A stretch of 64,000 nt of DNA from Rhizobium sp. (GTDB lineage: Bacteria > Pseudomonadota > Alphaproteobacteria > Rhizobiales > Rhizobiaceae): contig JAHHDR010000028.1 of the NCBI GenBank assembly GCA_019739215.1, positions 1 through 64,000 on the forward strand, in the 5' to 3' direction. Below, in pieces: positions 1 to 8,677 of this stretch. The position numbers were made by a program, and so were the translations under genes. Position 1 is the stretch's first letter; each line of letters opens with the position of its first letter. The notes beneath the pieces were generated by a model. It saw nothing but the letters and a program-made list of their open reading frames with translations. It was not told where the DNA came from and ran no database searches.

Positions 1-340
1 CCGGCTCGCCGAAGTCTACGAGGATTTCTCCGCCGAGGCCTTCATATCCGCCAAGACCCACTTTTACGAGATCCTGCTGGAAGGCGGCGGAAACGAAGTC
101 GCCGCCGACATGTTGCGACGGATCCATACGCGCGTCTCTCAATTGCGCGTCGTGTCCCTGTCCAGCGCCGAGCGTGCACGGCAGTCGATCCGCGAGTTGC
201 GGGACTTTCTCGACGCTCTCGAGGCACGCGACGAAGATCTGTCCTACCGGATCTGCGTGGCGCATGTCGAGGCGGCGGCAACGGCCGCCCTGGGTTCCAT
301 TGCCGCAACGGTGACCGACGAGCCTGCCGCATCCTCGTAA
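1..340 (+). CDS. GntR-family regulator, C-terminal FCD domain (5' truncated)
   Basis: An open frame enters from the window edge (codons begin at base 2) and runs 112 residues to TAA. The visible part is all-helical. It has the FCD effector-domain pattern: an FY-E-L-GGGNE helix, an R-x-L-R-R helix, then a long helix ending in a conserved His (AHVEAAA). FCD domains bind a carboxylate or metal ligand in FadR-subfamily GntR regulators. The DNA-binding half lies outside the window, so targets are unknown. It may control the pxp-like operon that follows in the same direction. Confidence 0.7.
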   Translation, partial: RLAEVYEDFSAEAFISAKTHFYEILLEGGGNEVAADMLRRIHTRVSQLRVVSLSSAERARQSIRELRDFLDALEARDEDLSYRICVAHVEAAATAALGSIAATVTDEPAASS

Positions 341-691
341 GGACGTCGCCGCGCGCTCGCACGACTTGATGTCGTTCGGCTGTAACATCCACATTTCGGC
401 CGTTTGCCCATCCGGCAAGGCATCTGTTTTGCCAAGAGCGTCTATCTGATTTTCAGATGTAGCGTGCCTCGCTTGCATCGCGTTTCGGCACGATCTGATG
501 CAAATGCGGCTGCTGGCCTGATTCAACAGGCGTTTCCCTTGCCGCTTCAACAGGCAGCTCGTTCGATTTTTTCGATGTCGAGAATCAAAAGATAGAATTT
601 TTTCATATGCATTTTTTCGGCCTAGCGTTCTCCGCAGAAGAAGAATGAATGGCCCTGCATTGCATCGGATGCGGGCGGAAGGGGAAGGCGC
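341..691. other. Intergenic region upstream of the pxpA operon
   Basis: A 351-bp stretch with no convincing gene. It holds a perfect inverted repeat at 444-458 (ATCTGA, three T, TCAGAT) and a 10-bp direct repeat TTCAACAGGC at 522-531 and 546-555, 24 bp apart. AT-rich DNA follows at about 563-620, with a TAGAAT at 593-598 that could be a -10 element. These are plausible sites for a regulator of the downstream operon, but no promoter can be fixed with confidence. Confidence 0.4.
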
Positions 692-1489
692 GTGGCCCTC
701 GACGTCGTCGACATCAATTGTGACATGGGAGAGGCCTTCGGGCGCTGGCGCGTCGGGGATACCGACGACGCAAGCCTGATGGCGCATATCAGCTCGGCCA
801 ATATCGCGGCGGGCTTTCACGCCGGCGACCCCAACCTCATCGACCAGACCGTGAAGCTCGCCGTCGAGCACGGTGTCGCCGTCGGCGCCCATCCCGGCTA
901 CAACGATCTCCAGGGATTTGGCCGGCGCAAGATCAACGGCACGGCGAAGGAACTGGTCAACGACATCGTCTACCAGGTCGGCGCGCTCAGGGAATTCGCC
1001 CGCCGGCACGGCGCGCCGCTGCAGCACGTCAAGCCGCATGGCGCGCTCTACATGGAGATGGCGGGCAATCCGGAACTCGCGCAGCAGTTTATCGGCTACA
1101 TGCGCACGGTGGCACCGAACGCGCTGGTCTTCTGCATGGCGGGATCTGCGACCGAACGCGCCGCCATTGAGGCGGGCCATCCGGCGGCGCGTGAATTCTA
1201 CGCCGACCGGGATTATGACGACAGCGGCTCGATCGTCTTCACCCGCGATGCCGGCCGCCCCGATCCGGCGGCGATCGCCCGCAAGGTGATCCGGGCCTGC
1301 AAGGAAGGCCGCGTGACCACGGTGACCGGCAAGGACATCGAGGTGCCCTTCGAGACCATCTGTTTCCATTCGGACACGCTGGGCGCGCTCGACATCGTCA
1401 CCCACATGCGCGACGCGCTGCGCGCGGAGGGCATCCGCGTCTCGCCCATTTCGGAAATCATGAACGCCAAGGCCCGGAGACACGCATGA
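692..1489 (+). CDS. pxpA: LamB/YcsF family protein, 5-oxoprolinase subunit A-like
   Basis: A 265-residue protein with the YcsF signature from its N-terminus: DINCDMGEAFG (residues 8-18), then AAGFHAGDP, a GAHPGYND motif and a VKPHGALY motif. Length matches the family (about 250). PxpA is the hydrolytic partner of PxpBC in ATP-dependent ring opening of 5-oxoproline. It starts with GTG, preceded by a purine-rich Shine-Dalgarno at 677-688. The stop overlaps the next gene by four bases, so the two are translationally coupled. Because biotin carboxylase parts sit in the same operon, the real substrate may be another lactam or amide. Confidence 0.85.
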   Translation: MALDVVDINCDMGEAFGRWRVGDTDDASLMAHISSANIAAGFHAGDPNLIDQTVKLAVEHGVAVGAHPGYNDLQGFGRRKINGTAKELVNDIVYQVGALREFARRHGAPLQHVKPHGALYMEMAGNPELAQQFIGYMRTVAPNALVFCMAGSATERAAIEAGHPAAREFYADRDYDDSGSIVFTRDAGRPDPAAIARKVIRACKEGRVTTVTGKDIEVPFETICFHSDTLGALDIVTHMRDALRAEGIRVSPISEIMNAKARRHA

Positions 1490-1728
1490 GCAAGCTCGAA
1501 ATCAGATCGCCCCTGCCGGGAACCTTCTACCGCAAGCCATCACCCGACGCGGCAATGTTCAAGGTGGACGGGGACGCGGTCGCAGCCGCCGACACGATCG
1601 GCCTTATCGAGGTGATGAAGACCTTCCACGAAATCCCCGCGGGCATCGACGGCCGCAACATCACCTTTCTCGTCGACGATGCCGAGCCGATCATGGCGGG
1701 GCAGGTGATCGCCGAGGTCGAGGCATGA
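1486..1728 (+). CDS. Biotin carboxyl carrier protein (short, stand-alone)
   Basis: An 80-residue biotinyl/lipoyl domain with the biotin acceptor motif E-V-M-K at residues 42-45 (Lys45) and the paired beta-hairpin layout (SPLPGTFYRK near the N-terminus, IMAGQVIAEVEA at the end). It lacks the N-terminal extension and Pro/Ala linker of housekeeping AccB (about 150 residues). It overlaps both neighbours by four bases (ATGA), inside a pxpA/biotin carboxylase/pxpBC operon. It probably carries carboxybiotin between the carboxylase and the PxpBC-type carboxyltransferase-like pair rather than serving fatty-acid synthesis. Confidence 0.85.
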   Translation: MSKLEIRSPLPGTFYRKPSPDAAMFKVDGDAVAAADTIGLIEVMKTFHEIPAGIDGRNITFLVDDAEPIMAGQVIAEVEA

Positions 1729-3110
1729 CCATCCGCTCGCTCCTGATCGCCAACCGGGGCGAGATCGCGGTGCGCATCATTCGGGCGGCGCAGGCGCTCG
1801 GCATCCGCACCGTGCAGGTCCATTCCATGGCCGATGCCGACATGCTGGCGGTGAAGATGGCCGACGAGGCCATCGACATCGGTCCGCCCTCGGCCGCCAA
1901 GTCCTATCTCAACATCGAGAAGGTGATTGCCGCCGCCAAGGCATCCGGCGTCGATGCGGTACATCCGGGCTACGGCTTCCTTTCCGAGAACGCCGCCTTC
2001 GCCCAGGCGGTCGAAGATGCGGGTCTGATCTTCATCGGCCCGAAGCCGGAGGCGATCAGCCTGCTCGGCGACAAGGTCGAGGCGCGCAAGGTGGCCAAGC
2101 GGGCCGGCGTGCCCACGGTTCCCGGCAGCGATGGCCGCGTCGACAGCATCGAACTCGCCCGCGATATCGTCGAGGCGATCGGCTTTCCCGTGATGATCAA
2201 GGCGGCGGCCGGCGGCGGCGGGCGTGGCATCCGCATTGCCGAGACCATGGCGGATTTCGAGCGGCATTTTCCGCAGGCCTCGGCCGAGGCGCTGGCCGCT
2301 TTCGGCGATGGCGGACTCTATATCGAGAAGGTGATCACCCGCGCCCGCCATGTCGAGGTGCAGGTCCTCGGCGACGGCGAGGATGCCGTCCACTGCTTCG
2401 AGCGGGAATGCTCGCTGCAGCGTCGCCGCCAGAAAGTCTGGGAGGAGGCGCCGTCCTTACGGCTGCCGGCGGATGTTCGCGAAAAACTCTGCGCCAGCGC
2501 CGTCGCGCTCGCCCGCGAAGTCGGCTATCGTGGCGCCGGCACGGTCGAGTATCTCTATGACGAGACCAGTGGCGAATTCTATTTCATCGAGGTCAATACC
2601 CGTATCCAGGTGGAGCATCCGGTCACCGAGATGATCACCGGCATCGATCTCGTGCAGGAAATGATCCGCATTGCCGGCGGCGAAAGGCTCTCGGTGCGGC
2701 AGGCGGACATCAGGGTCGCGGGGCATGCGATCGAGTGCCGGATCAATGCCGAGGATCCGGCTCGCGGCTTCATGCCGGGCCCTGGCACGGTGACGCGGCT
2801 GGTGGTGCCGGATGGCGAGGGGATCCGTTTCGACACGATGCTCTACGAGGGCTACACGGTGCCGCCCTTCTACGATTCGCTCCTCGGCAAGCTGATCGTC
2901 TGGGCCGAGGATCGCGATGCCTGCCTCAAGCGTCTGGAGGGCGCGCTCCAGGGGCTGGTCATCGAGGGGTTGCCGACAACGATCCCGCTGCATCTGGCGC
3001 TGGTGCGCGATCCCTCGGTTGCCAGTACCGATTTCCACACCCGTTTCCTCGAGCCGTGGCTCGAGACCGAGTTTGCATCCTCGCTTGCGCGATCCCAGGA
3101 GGTGGCTTGA
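1725..3110 (+). CDS. Biotin carboxylase, AccC-type (operon-specific paralogue)
   Basis: A 461-residue ATP-grasp biotin carboxylase. Visible are the N-terminal LIANRGEIAVRIIRA motif, HPGYGFLSEN (residues 80-89), the glycine-rich ATP loop GGGGRGIR (163-170) and the active-site segment EVNTRIQVEHPVTE (about 289-302). It carboxylates biotin with bicarbonate and ATP. Its partner is probably the small carrier protein just upstream. The stop and the next ATG share one base (3110). The setting beside YcsF/KipI/KipA homologues recalls split urea-carboxylase enzymes, in which a biotin carboxylase, a KipI/KipA-like domain and a carrier domain act together. Confidence 0.9.
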   Translation: MTIRSLLIANRGEIAVRIIRAAQALGIRTVQVHSMADADMLAVKMADEAIDIGPPSAAKSYLNIEKVIAAAKASGVDAVHPGYGFLSENAAFAQAVEDAGLIFIGPKPEAISLLGDKVEARKVAKRAGVPTVPGSDGRVDSIELARDIVEAIGFPVMIKAAAGGGGRGIRIAETMADFERHFPQASAEALAAFGDGGLYIEKVITRARHVEVQVLGDGEDAVHCFERECSLQRRRQKVWEEAPSLRLPADVREKLCASAVALAREVGYRGAGTVEYLYDETSGEFYFIEVNTRIQVEHPVTEMITGIDLVQEMIRIAGGERLSVRQADIRVAGHAIECRINAEDPARGFMPGPGTVTRLVVPDGEGIRFDTMLYEGYTVPPFYDSLLGKLIVWAEDRDACLKRLEGALQGLVIEGLPTTIPLHLALVRDPSVASTDFHTRFLEPWLETEFASSLARSQEVA

Positions 3111-3985
3111 TGCCCATGCGCTATTCATTCGGAGGCGACGAGCACCTGTTCGTCGAATGCAGCGAGGAGATGTCGCTGGAAGCCTTCTTCAACTCGCTGT
3201 CGATGACGACGGGCATCAAGCAAGCCGGCATCAGGGGCGTGACCGAGATCTGCCCGGCCAACGCTTCGTTCCAGATCAAGTTTGATCCCGATATCATCCA
3301 TCCCGACGACATCCTGAAGGAAGTGCAGTCGATCGAGGCCGCCGCGTCGAAGGCCGAGCCCGTCATCACCACCCGTATCGTCGAGATTCCGGTCTTCTAC
3401 AACGACCCCTGGACGCATGAGACGCTGATGCGCTTCCGCGAGCGCCACCAGGATCCGACGGGCACCGATCTCGATTATGCCGCGCGCATCAACAATTTCG
3501 GCTCGGTGGAGGATTTCGTCGCCGCTCATTCGGGCTCACCCTGGTTCGTCTCGATGGTCGGCTTCGTCTCGGGCCTGCCCTTCATGTACCAGATGGTCGA
3601 ACGCCAGCGGCAGATCCAGGTACCGAAATACCTCCGTCCCCGCACCGATACGCCGCGGCTGACGGTGGGCCATGGCGGCTGCTTCGGCTGCATCTATTCG
3701 GTGCGCGGCGCCGGCGGTTACCAGATGTTCGGCATCACGCCGATGCCGATCTACGACCCGACGCAGACCACAAGCTACCTCAAGGATTTCATGGTGTTCT
3801 TCCGGCCTGGCGACATCGTCAAGTTCAAGCCCGTTGACCGCGACGGATACGACCAGGCCGTGGAAGACGTCGACAAGGGCCGGTTCTCGCCGCCGATCCG
3901 TGAGGTGAAGTTCGATCTCCGCGAGTTCCAGAAAGACATCGACGGCACCAATGCCAAGCTGGAGGGCGTGCTCCATGGCCATTAA
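3110..3985 (+). CDS. pxpB: 5-oxoprolinase subunit B / allophanate hydrolase subunit 1-like protein
   Basis: A 291-residue KipI/PxpB family protein. The conserved C-terminal core is clear: a GFVSGLPFMY segment, VPKYLRPRTDTPR, and a glycine-rich stretch near VGHGGCFGCIY. It is longer than B. subtilis KipI (about 240), with an extra N-terminal region. The start was placed at the ATG sharing base 3110 with the previous stop; MPMRYSFGG follows. Homologous domains form the carboxyltransferase part of urea carboxylase. With PxpC it should form the ATP-dependent part of the lactamase. The end overlaps the next gene by 11 bases. Confidence 0.8.
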   Translation: MPMRYSFGGDEHLFVECSEEMSLEAFFNSLSMTTGIKQAGIRGVTEICPANASFQIKFDPDIIHPDDILKEVQSIEAAASKAEPVITTRIVEIPVFYNDPWTHETLMRFRERHQDPTGTDLDYAARINNFGSVEDFVAAHSGSPWFVSMVGFVSGLPFMYQMVERQRQIQVPKYLRPRTDTPRLTVGHGGCFGCIYSVRGAGGYQMFGITPMPIYDPTQTTSYLKDFMVFFRPGDIVKFKPVDRDGYDQAVEDVDKGRFSPPIREVKFDLREFQKDIDGTNAKLEGVLHGH

Positions 3986-4943
3986 GGTTCTCCATCCCGG
4001 CCTGGCGACGACCGTCCAGGATCTCGGTCGTCCCGGCTATTTCCATCTCGGCATCCCGATCGGCGGCGCCATGGACCGGCTGGCGCTCAAGGCCGCCAAC
4101 CTGCTGGTCGGCAACGACGCCGGCGCGGCAGGGCTCGAAGCGGTCTTCATCGGGCCGAAGCTGGAATTCACCGCCGATGCCATGGTGGCCGTTACCGGCG
4201 CCGAGATGCCGATCAAGCTCGACGGCGTGGAGCAGCCCGGCTGGACCGCCTTCAAGGTCAAGTCCGGGCAGGTCCTGTCCTTCGATTTCCTCAAGACCGG
4301 CGCCCGCATCTACATCGCCATTTCCGGCGGTATCGACGTGCCCGTTGCGCTCGGCAGCCGCTCTACCTATCCGATCGGGGCGCTGGGGGGCTTCAAGGGC
4401 CGTGCGATCGCCGCGGGCGACGAGCTTCCGGTTGGGGCCGCAGGCCCCGCGCAGGAAGGCAAGGCGATCCCCGAGAATCTGCGCCGGCGTTCACCAATGC
4501 CGGTGGAACTGCGGGTGCTGCCCGGTCTCTACTGGCACCGCATTACCGAACAGGCCGGCCGCAACTTCTTCGAGGACGAGTGGAAGGTGGCGCCGGAGGC
4601 CGACCGGATGGGCTACCGCTTCCGCGGCGGGCGGCCGCTGGATTTCGTGCCGCGTACGCCGCCGTTCGGGGCAGGCTCGGACCCCTCAAACATCGTCGAC
4701 AGCTGCTATCCCTACGGCTCGATCCAGGTGCCCGGCGGCACGGAGCCGATCATCCTGCACCGCGATGCGGTGTCGGGTGGTGGATATTTCATGATCGGCA
4801 CGGTGATCTCGGCGGACATGGACCTGATCGGCCAGATGCAGCCGCACACGCCGACGCGGTTCGTCAAGGTCGACATGGAGACCGCACTCAAGGGACGGAA
4901 AGACAGGGCCAATCTCGTCAACCAGATCAGGGCCTTGTTCTGA
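3975..4943 (+). CDS. pxpC: 5-oxoprolinase subunit C / biotin-dependent carboxyltransferase-like protein
   Basis: A 322-residue KipA/PxpC (allophanate hydrolase subunit 2) protein. Family motifs are VLHPGLATTVQDLGRPGY at the N-terminus, GGAMDRLALKAANLLVGN, a central YIAISGGIDVP segment and the late GGYFMIGTVISADMD segment. Length matches the family (about 310-330). The start is the ATG at 3975 inside the end of pxpB, an overlap typical of these obligate partners. It completes the pxpA/carrier/carboxylase/pxpB/pxpC operon. Confidence 0.85.
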   Translation: MAIKVLHPGLATTVQDLGRPGYFHLGIPIGGAMDRLALKAANLLVGNDAGAAGLEAVFIGPKLEFTADAMVAVTGAEMPIKLDGVEQPGWTAFKVKSGQVLSFDFLKTGARIYIAISGGIDVPVALGSRSTYPIGALGGFKGRAIAAGDELPVGAAGPAQEGKAIPENLRRRSPMPVELRVLPGLYWHRITEQAGRNFFEDEWKVAPEADRMGYRFRGGRPLDFVPRTPPFGAGSDPSNIVDSCYPYGSIQVPGGTEPIILHRDAVSGGGYFMIGTVISADMDLIGQMQPHTPTRFVKVDMETALKGRKDRANLVNQIRALF

Positions 4944-5082
4944 TCGATCCAGGAGCGAAACGATGCCGATGCCGCGTCAGATCACCAAGCGCGAAGGGAG
5001 GGCGGCGGGCGGACCCGAGGCCGCTCTCTCCGCGCCGGTGGTTGGCCGGATGAGGTCGGCTTCGCCAGGTTCGGCGCCTTGC

Positions 5083-6093
5083 TCACTCCAGGACCCGCGT
5101 CAGGTAGTCGGCGGTGACGCTCGGGCCGGGGATGATCGCGACGATCTTCATCTGGGCGATGGTGCGGTTCACTGCCGCCTCGATATGGGTTTCGAGCATC
5201 GCGGCGGCCGCAGCAGTGGCGCCGCGCATCAGAAGCTCGGCGATCAGGCGGAATTCGGTGATGACGGTCGGATCGGCGGGAAGTCCCAGCCTTCCCAGCA
5301 GGCGCTCCGTTGCGGTGACCGGCAGCAGATTGTTGCGGATCAGGTCCTGCAGGCGGTCGTTTTGCGTGGAGAGCACGCAGATATCGATGAACCGCGCCTG
5401 GATGTCCTCGATATCCTCGAGGAAGTCCGTCGTCTGGCGGCGTTCGAGTTCGCACAGCCGTTCGAACAGGCGGGTCAGCGCGTCGCGGTCGATATGCGGC
5501 GCCCCCGAGACCAGCGCCTGCGGCTCCAGCATGCCGCGCAGCACGAAATGATCCTTGACCGTCTGGGCGGTGAGCGGCCCGGCGATCCAGTGCGAGGACT
5601 GGTTCTTGCGTACCAGGCCGCGCTCGCGCAGCCGGGTCAGCACGTCGCGCACCACGGTGCGGCTGACGTTGAAATGGTTGGCGATCTCGATTTCGATGAT
5701 CCGGTACTGGCCGAAGACGACGCAGCCCGCCACGTCGCGCTCGACGATGTTGTAGATGCGCTCCCAGGAGGAGCGGCTCTGCAGCGCCTCGTCAGCATGC
5801 TGCGGAACGATCAGGCCGAGCGTCTTGATGTCGGTGCGGTTGGGCTCGACGGTCCGGCCTTCCGGGCCGACGAGATAGCCGCGCCCCTTGAAGCGGTGCA
5901 CCAGGCCGTCCGCCTCCAGCGCCTGCAATGCGCGCTGCACCGGCGCGCGCGAGATCTGCAGGATTTCGGCGATCGGGCCTTCGAGCAGCACCAGACCGGG
6001 CGGCAGGATGGCTTCGGCGATGTTGGTCCTGAGCACGTCCTCGGCGATTTCGTATCGGCGCTGCGTGTTCTGTCCGGGGCGGCTATCGACCAT
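5083..6093 (-). CDS. GntR-family regulator with two winged-helix domains and FCD-type domain
   Basis: A 336-residue regulator, about 100 longer than usual FCD-type GntR proteins. Residues about 10-75 form one GntR winged helix (IAEILQISRAPVQRALQALEADGLV, then a GRGYLV wing). Residues about 108-170 form a second (IANHFNVSRTVVRDVLTRLRERGLV). The C-terminal half is an all-helical FCD domain (RGMLEPQAL, late ETHIEAAVNRTI). It is convergent with the pxp operon and divergent from the ABC cluster starting at 6652, so it may control either. Candidate palindromic sites lie in its upstream region. Ligand unknown. Confidence 0.8.
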   Translation of the reverse strand: MVDSRPGQNTQRRYEIAEDVLRTNIAEAILPPGLVLLEGPIAEILQISRAPVQRALQALEADGLVHRFKGRGYLVGPEGRTVEPNRTDIKTLGLIVPQHADEALQSRSSWERIYNIVERDVAGCVVFGQYRIIEIEIANHFNVSRTVVRDVLTRLRERGLVRKNQSSHWIAGPLTAQTVKDHFVLRGMLEPQALVSGAPHIDRDALTRLFERLCELERRQTTDFLEDIEDIQARFIDICVLSTQNDRLQDLIRNNLLPVTATERLLGRLGLPADPTVITEFRLIAELLMRGATAAAAAMLETHIEAAVNRTIAQMKIVAIIPGPSVTADYLTRVLE

Positions 6094-6651
6094 GAAGCGG
6101 CGAAATCCTCATTTCGTGTCGACACTGTTTACGGCATTTCGACCCACTCGTCATGGGTCGAGATAAAATGCATTTTGCATACATAGTGTGCAACAATATT
6201 GCGCGAAGTCCAGATCCTTTTTGGGCGCTAATAGCGTGTTGCGCCGCATGGCGAGACGTGGTCCCTTCGTGAAAGAAGGGTCGATATAGACGAAAAGGCC
6301 TTGGGATCAGCCATATGGCGGGCTTTTCCCGCGCAAGGTTGCGCGCTGTTCGCCGGAGTGCGGTCTTTGGCTGTGCTGGCCGGTCCGGTACAACCATCGC
6401 GGAAAATCCAGTCGACGCGAATGTTAAAAAAGAGTATTGAATACAAAAGTCATTTATGTAATAGTCACTTCATGATCGCGCCGCCAGAAGCGTGACGAGG
6501 TGGATTTTTTTGTAACGCCACGGATCAGTCTTGTCGGTGTGCCGCAGCTTGCGGCGCAAATGCTGTTTGACGTCCCGCAATCCGGCACCGGAGCGCGGCA
6601 GGCGCGCAATCCGCGGACGAGTTGCCGTGCCCATGAACTGGCAGGAAAACA
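6094..6651. promoter_or_regulatory. Divergent control region between the GntR gene and the ABC cluster
   Basis: 558 bp without a convincing gene. Palindromic sites: ATGCA-TTT-TGCAT at 6168-6180, GCAA-CAATA-TTGC at 6190-6202, and GTATT-G-AATAC at 6434-6444 within an AT-rich stretch. The last resembles operators used by GntR-family proteins and sits about 210 bp before the ABC ATPase gene. No strong -35/-10 pair was identified by eye. The short frames here lack family features and ribosome sites. Confidence 0.4.
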
Positions 6652-7725
6652 GTGTCAACTGTTCTACAACTTTCCGGTATCGTGAAGGCCTATGGGGACT
6701 TTCGGGCGCTCGACGGCGTCGACCTTTCCCTGCCCGAGGATTCCTACATTTCGCTGCTCGGCCCCTCGGGCTCGGGCAAGACCACGTTGCTGCGTGTGAT
6801 TGCCGGCTTCGAGACGCCCGAGCGCGGCACGATCCGCTTTGGCGGCAAGGCCATCAATGCCGTGCCGCCGCACGAGCGCGGCATCGGGTTCGTTTTCCAG
6901 AATTTCGCGCTCTTCCCGCATCTGTCTGTGGAGGAAAACATCGCCTTCGGGCTCGTCAACCGCAAGATCGACCCGGTGACCGATCGCAGGGTCGTCGACG
7001 CCAGGGTGCGCGACATCATTGCGCTGGTTGGCCTGACGGGCCTTGAGGACCGGGCCACGACCCAGATTTCCGGTGGCCAGAAGCAGCGCGTGGCGCTGGC
7101 CCGCACCCTGGTCACCGAGCCGAAGATGGTGTTGCTCGACGAACCGCTCGGCGCGCTCGATGCCAATCTTCGCGCCCGCATGCGCTCGGAACTGCGCACG
7201 ATCCGCGAGCGCTGCGGCGTCACCTTCCTCCATGTCACGGGGTCGGAGACCGAGGCGCTCGCCATGGGCGACACGGTGCTGGTGCTCGACAACAGGAAGA
7301 TCGTCCAGCAGGGCGACGCCGACACGATCTACAACCGGCCCAATTCACCCGCCGTGGCCCGCTTCCTCAATTGCTACAATCTCTTCGGTGGCACGCTGAA
7401 GGACGACATGTTCCAGAGCCCGGCTGGCACGTTCCCGGTCGGCCGCTTCGCCCAGCCCTCCGCCAATCCGGCCTATGCAATACGCTACGATCGTATCGCC
7501 ATCCGGCCGAAGGATGCCGCCGCCGCAGCCGACGAGGTGCGGATCGAGGGCACCTTCGTCACCTCCGAATATACCGGGGCGGCGATCAACTCTTTCTTCC
7601 ATCTCGATGACGGCAAGGTCTTCGAGGTGGAATCGCATCTCAGCCACGCGGCGCCGGAAACCTACGATCCGCACGGGCGCTACAGCCTCGTCTGGAAGAA
7701 GGAGGACGCGCTTGTCTACGGCTAG
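6652..7725 (+). CDS. Pot-type ABC ATPase lacking the H-loop histidine
   Basis: A 357-residue ATP-binding subunit of the spermidine/putrescine (PotA) type with a C-terminal TOBE-like region. Walker A (GPSGSGKTT), the Q-loop (FVFQNFALFPH), signature (ISGGQKQR) and Walker B ([10 protein letters not shown]) are intact. At the H-loop, where family members read V-T-H-D-Q, this protein reads V-T-G-S-E, so the switch histidine is Gly. It starts with GTG after AGGAAA. A second, canonical ATPase (12448-13557) lies in the same cluster, which has one permease pair, so the two may form an asymmetric dimer. Confidence 0.88.
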   Translation: MSTVLQLSGIVKAYGDFRALDGVDLSLPEDSYISLLGPSGSGKTTLLRVIAGFETPERGTIRFGGKAINAVPPHERGIGFVFQNFALFPHLSVEENIAFGLVNRKIDPVTDRRVVDARVRDIIALVGLTGLEDRATTQISGGQKQRVALARTLVTEPKMVLLDEPLGALDANLRARMRSELRTIRERCGVTFLHVTGSETEALAMGDTVLVLDNRKIVQQGDADTIYNRPNSPAVARFLNCYNLFGGTLKDDMFQSPAGTFPVGRFAQPSANPAYAIRYDRIAIRPKDAAAAADEVRIEGTFVTSEYTGAAINSFFHLDDGKVFEVESHLSHAAPETYDPHGRYSLVWKKEDALVYG

Positions 7726-7784
7726 GCACTCTCCCGATTCCGCGGCGCGGCGCGCCATTCTCCCAGGCAACAAGAGATAGTCCG

Positions 7785-8675
7785 ATGGTCGCAATCACCG
7801 AAACCACGAGCGAGGAGAAGGCGGCGGCCACCGTGTCGCGCCGCGATCTCTGGCTGCTCGCGCCGGGCGTCATCTGGATGACGCTGTTCCTCGTCCTGCC
7901 GATCCTGATGATGGTCTATGTCTCGTTCTGGACGCAGACGACGTTCAAGATCGAGCCGACGCTCACGCTGAAGAGCTGGGCCACATTCTTCTCCTCAGAG
8001 ACCTATCTCGGTGCGCTGTGGACCACGATCCGCATCTGGCTGACCGTGCTGGTGCTGACCGTGCTGGTCGGCTATCCCGCGGCGCTGTTCGTCGGGCTGT
8101 TCGTCAAGAACAAGACGCTGTCGACGGTGCTGCTGGTGCTCTGCGTGATCCCGTTCTGGACGTCGTTCCTGATCCGCGTGCTGGCCTGGCGGCCGATGCT
8201 GGGCAAGGAAGGTGCGATCAACATCATCCTGATGAAGCTTGGCGTCGTCAGCCAGCCGATCGAGGTGCTGCTGTTCTCGGAACTGTCCGTCATCATCGGC
8301 ATGACGCAGATCTACTGCGTGTTCATGGTCGGCCCGATTGCCTTCATGCTCGGCCGCATCGATCCGTCGATCATCGAGGCGGCGCAGGATCTCGGCGCCG
8401 GCTTCTGGCGGATCTTCCGCACCATCATCCTGCCGCTCTCCATGCCCGGCGTCGTCGTCGGCGCGATCTTCGTCTCCGTCATGGTGCTGGGTGAGTTCGC
8501 CACCTCGGCGGCACTGTCCGGCCGCAAGGTCAACCTGCTCGGCAACATCATCGTCACCCAGGTGGGGTCGCTGAAATGGGCCTTCGCGGCGGTCGCCGGC
8601 GTGGTGCTCACTGTCCTGATGGGGGCGGTCGTCGCGGCCCTTCTCCGGGTCGTCGATCTCAGGAAGGAGCTCTGA
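7785..8675 (+). CDS. ABC transporter permease, PotB-type
   Basis: A 296-residue inner-membrane permease with about six hydrophobic segments. The conserved cytoplasmic EAA loop reads EAAQDLGAGFWRIFRTIILPLSMPG in the C-terminal half. A charged cytoplasmic N-tail (ETTSEEKAAATVSRRD) precedes the first membrane span. It pairs with the permease that starts two bases after its stop. The pathway is of the Pot type (polyamines, other small cations or amides); substrate unknown. Confidence 0.9.
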   Translation: MVAITETTSEEKAAATVSRRDLWLLAPGVIWMTLFLVLPILMMVYVSFWTQTTFKIEPTLTLKSWATFFSSETYLGALWTTIRIWLTVLVLTVLVGYPAALFVGLFVKNKTLSTVLLVLCVIPFWTSFLIRVLAWRPMLGKEGAINIILMKLGVVSQPIEVLLFSELSVIIGMTQIYCVFMVGPIAFMLGRIDPSIIEAAQDLGAGFWRIFRTIILPLSMPGVVVGAIFVSVMVLGEFATSAALSGRKVNLLGNIIVTQVGSLKWAFAAVAGVVLTVLMGAVVAALLRVVDLRKEL

Positions 8676-8677
8676 CC

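Noticed and set aside
1486..3110. The carrier protein and biotin carboxylase as the housekeeping acetyl-CoA carboxylase subunits
   Set aside because: The carrier is only 80 residues without the usual N-terminal part, and both genes overlap pxpA/pxpB within a dedicated operon.
607..6180. ATGCATTTT shared between the pxpA upstream region (607-615) and the GntR upstream region (6168-6176)
   Set aside because: A single 9-base match between two intergenic regions of about 350 and 560 bp is expected by chance, and the full palindrome is present only at 6168.
4963..6186. A 407-residue plus-strand frame opposite the GntR gene
   Set aside because: The minus strand encodes clear winged-helix and FCD domains; the plus frame is low-complexity shadow sequence.
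6228..6495. Short open frames in the GntR-ABC divergent region as small genes
   Set aside because: They lack Shine-Dalgarno sites and conserved motifs, overlap one another on both strands, and cover likely operator sequence.
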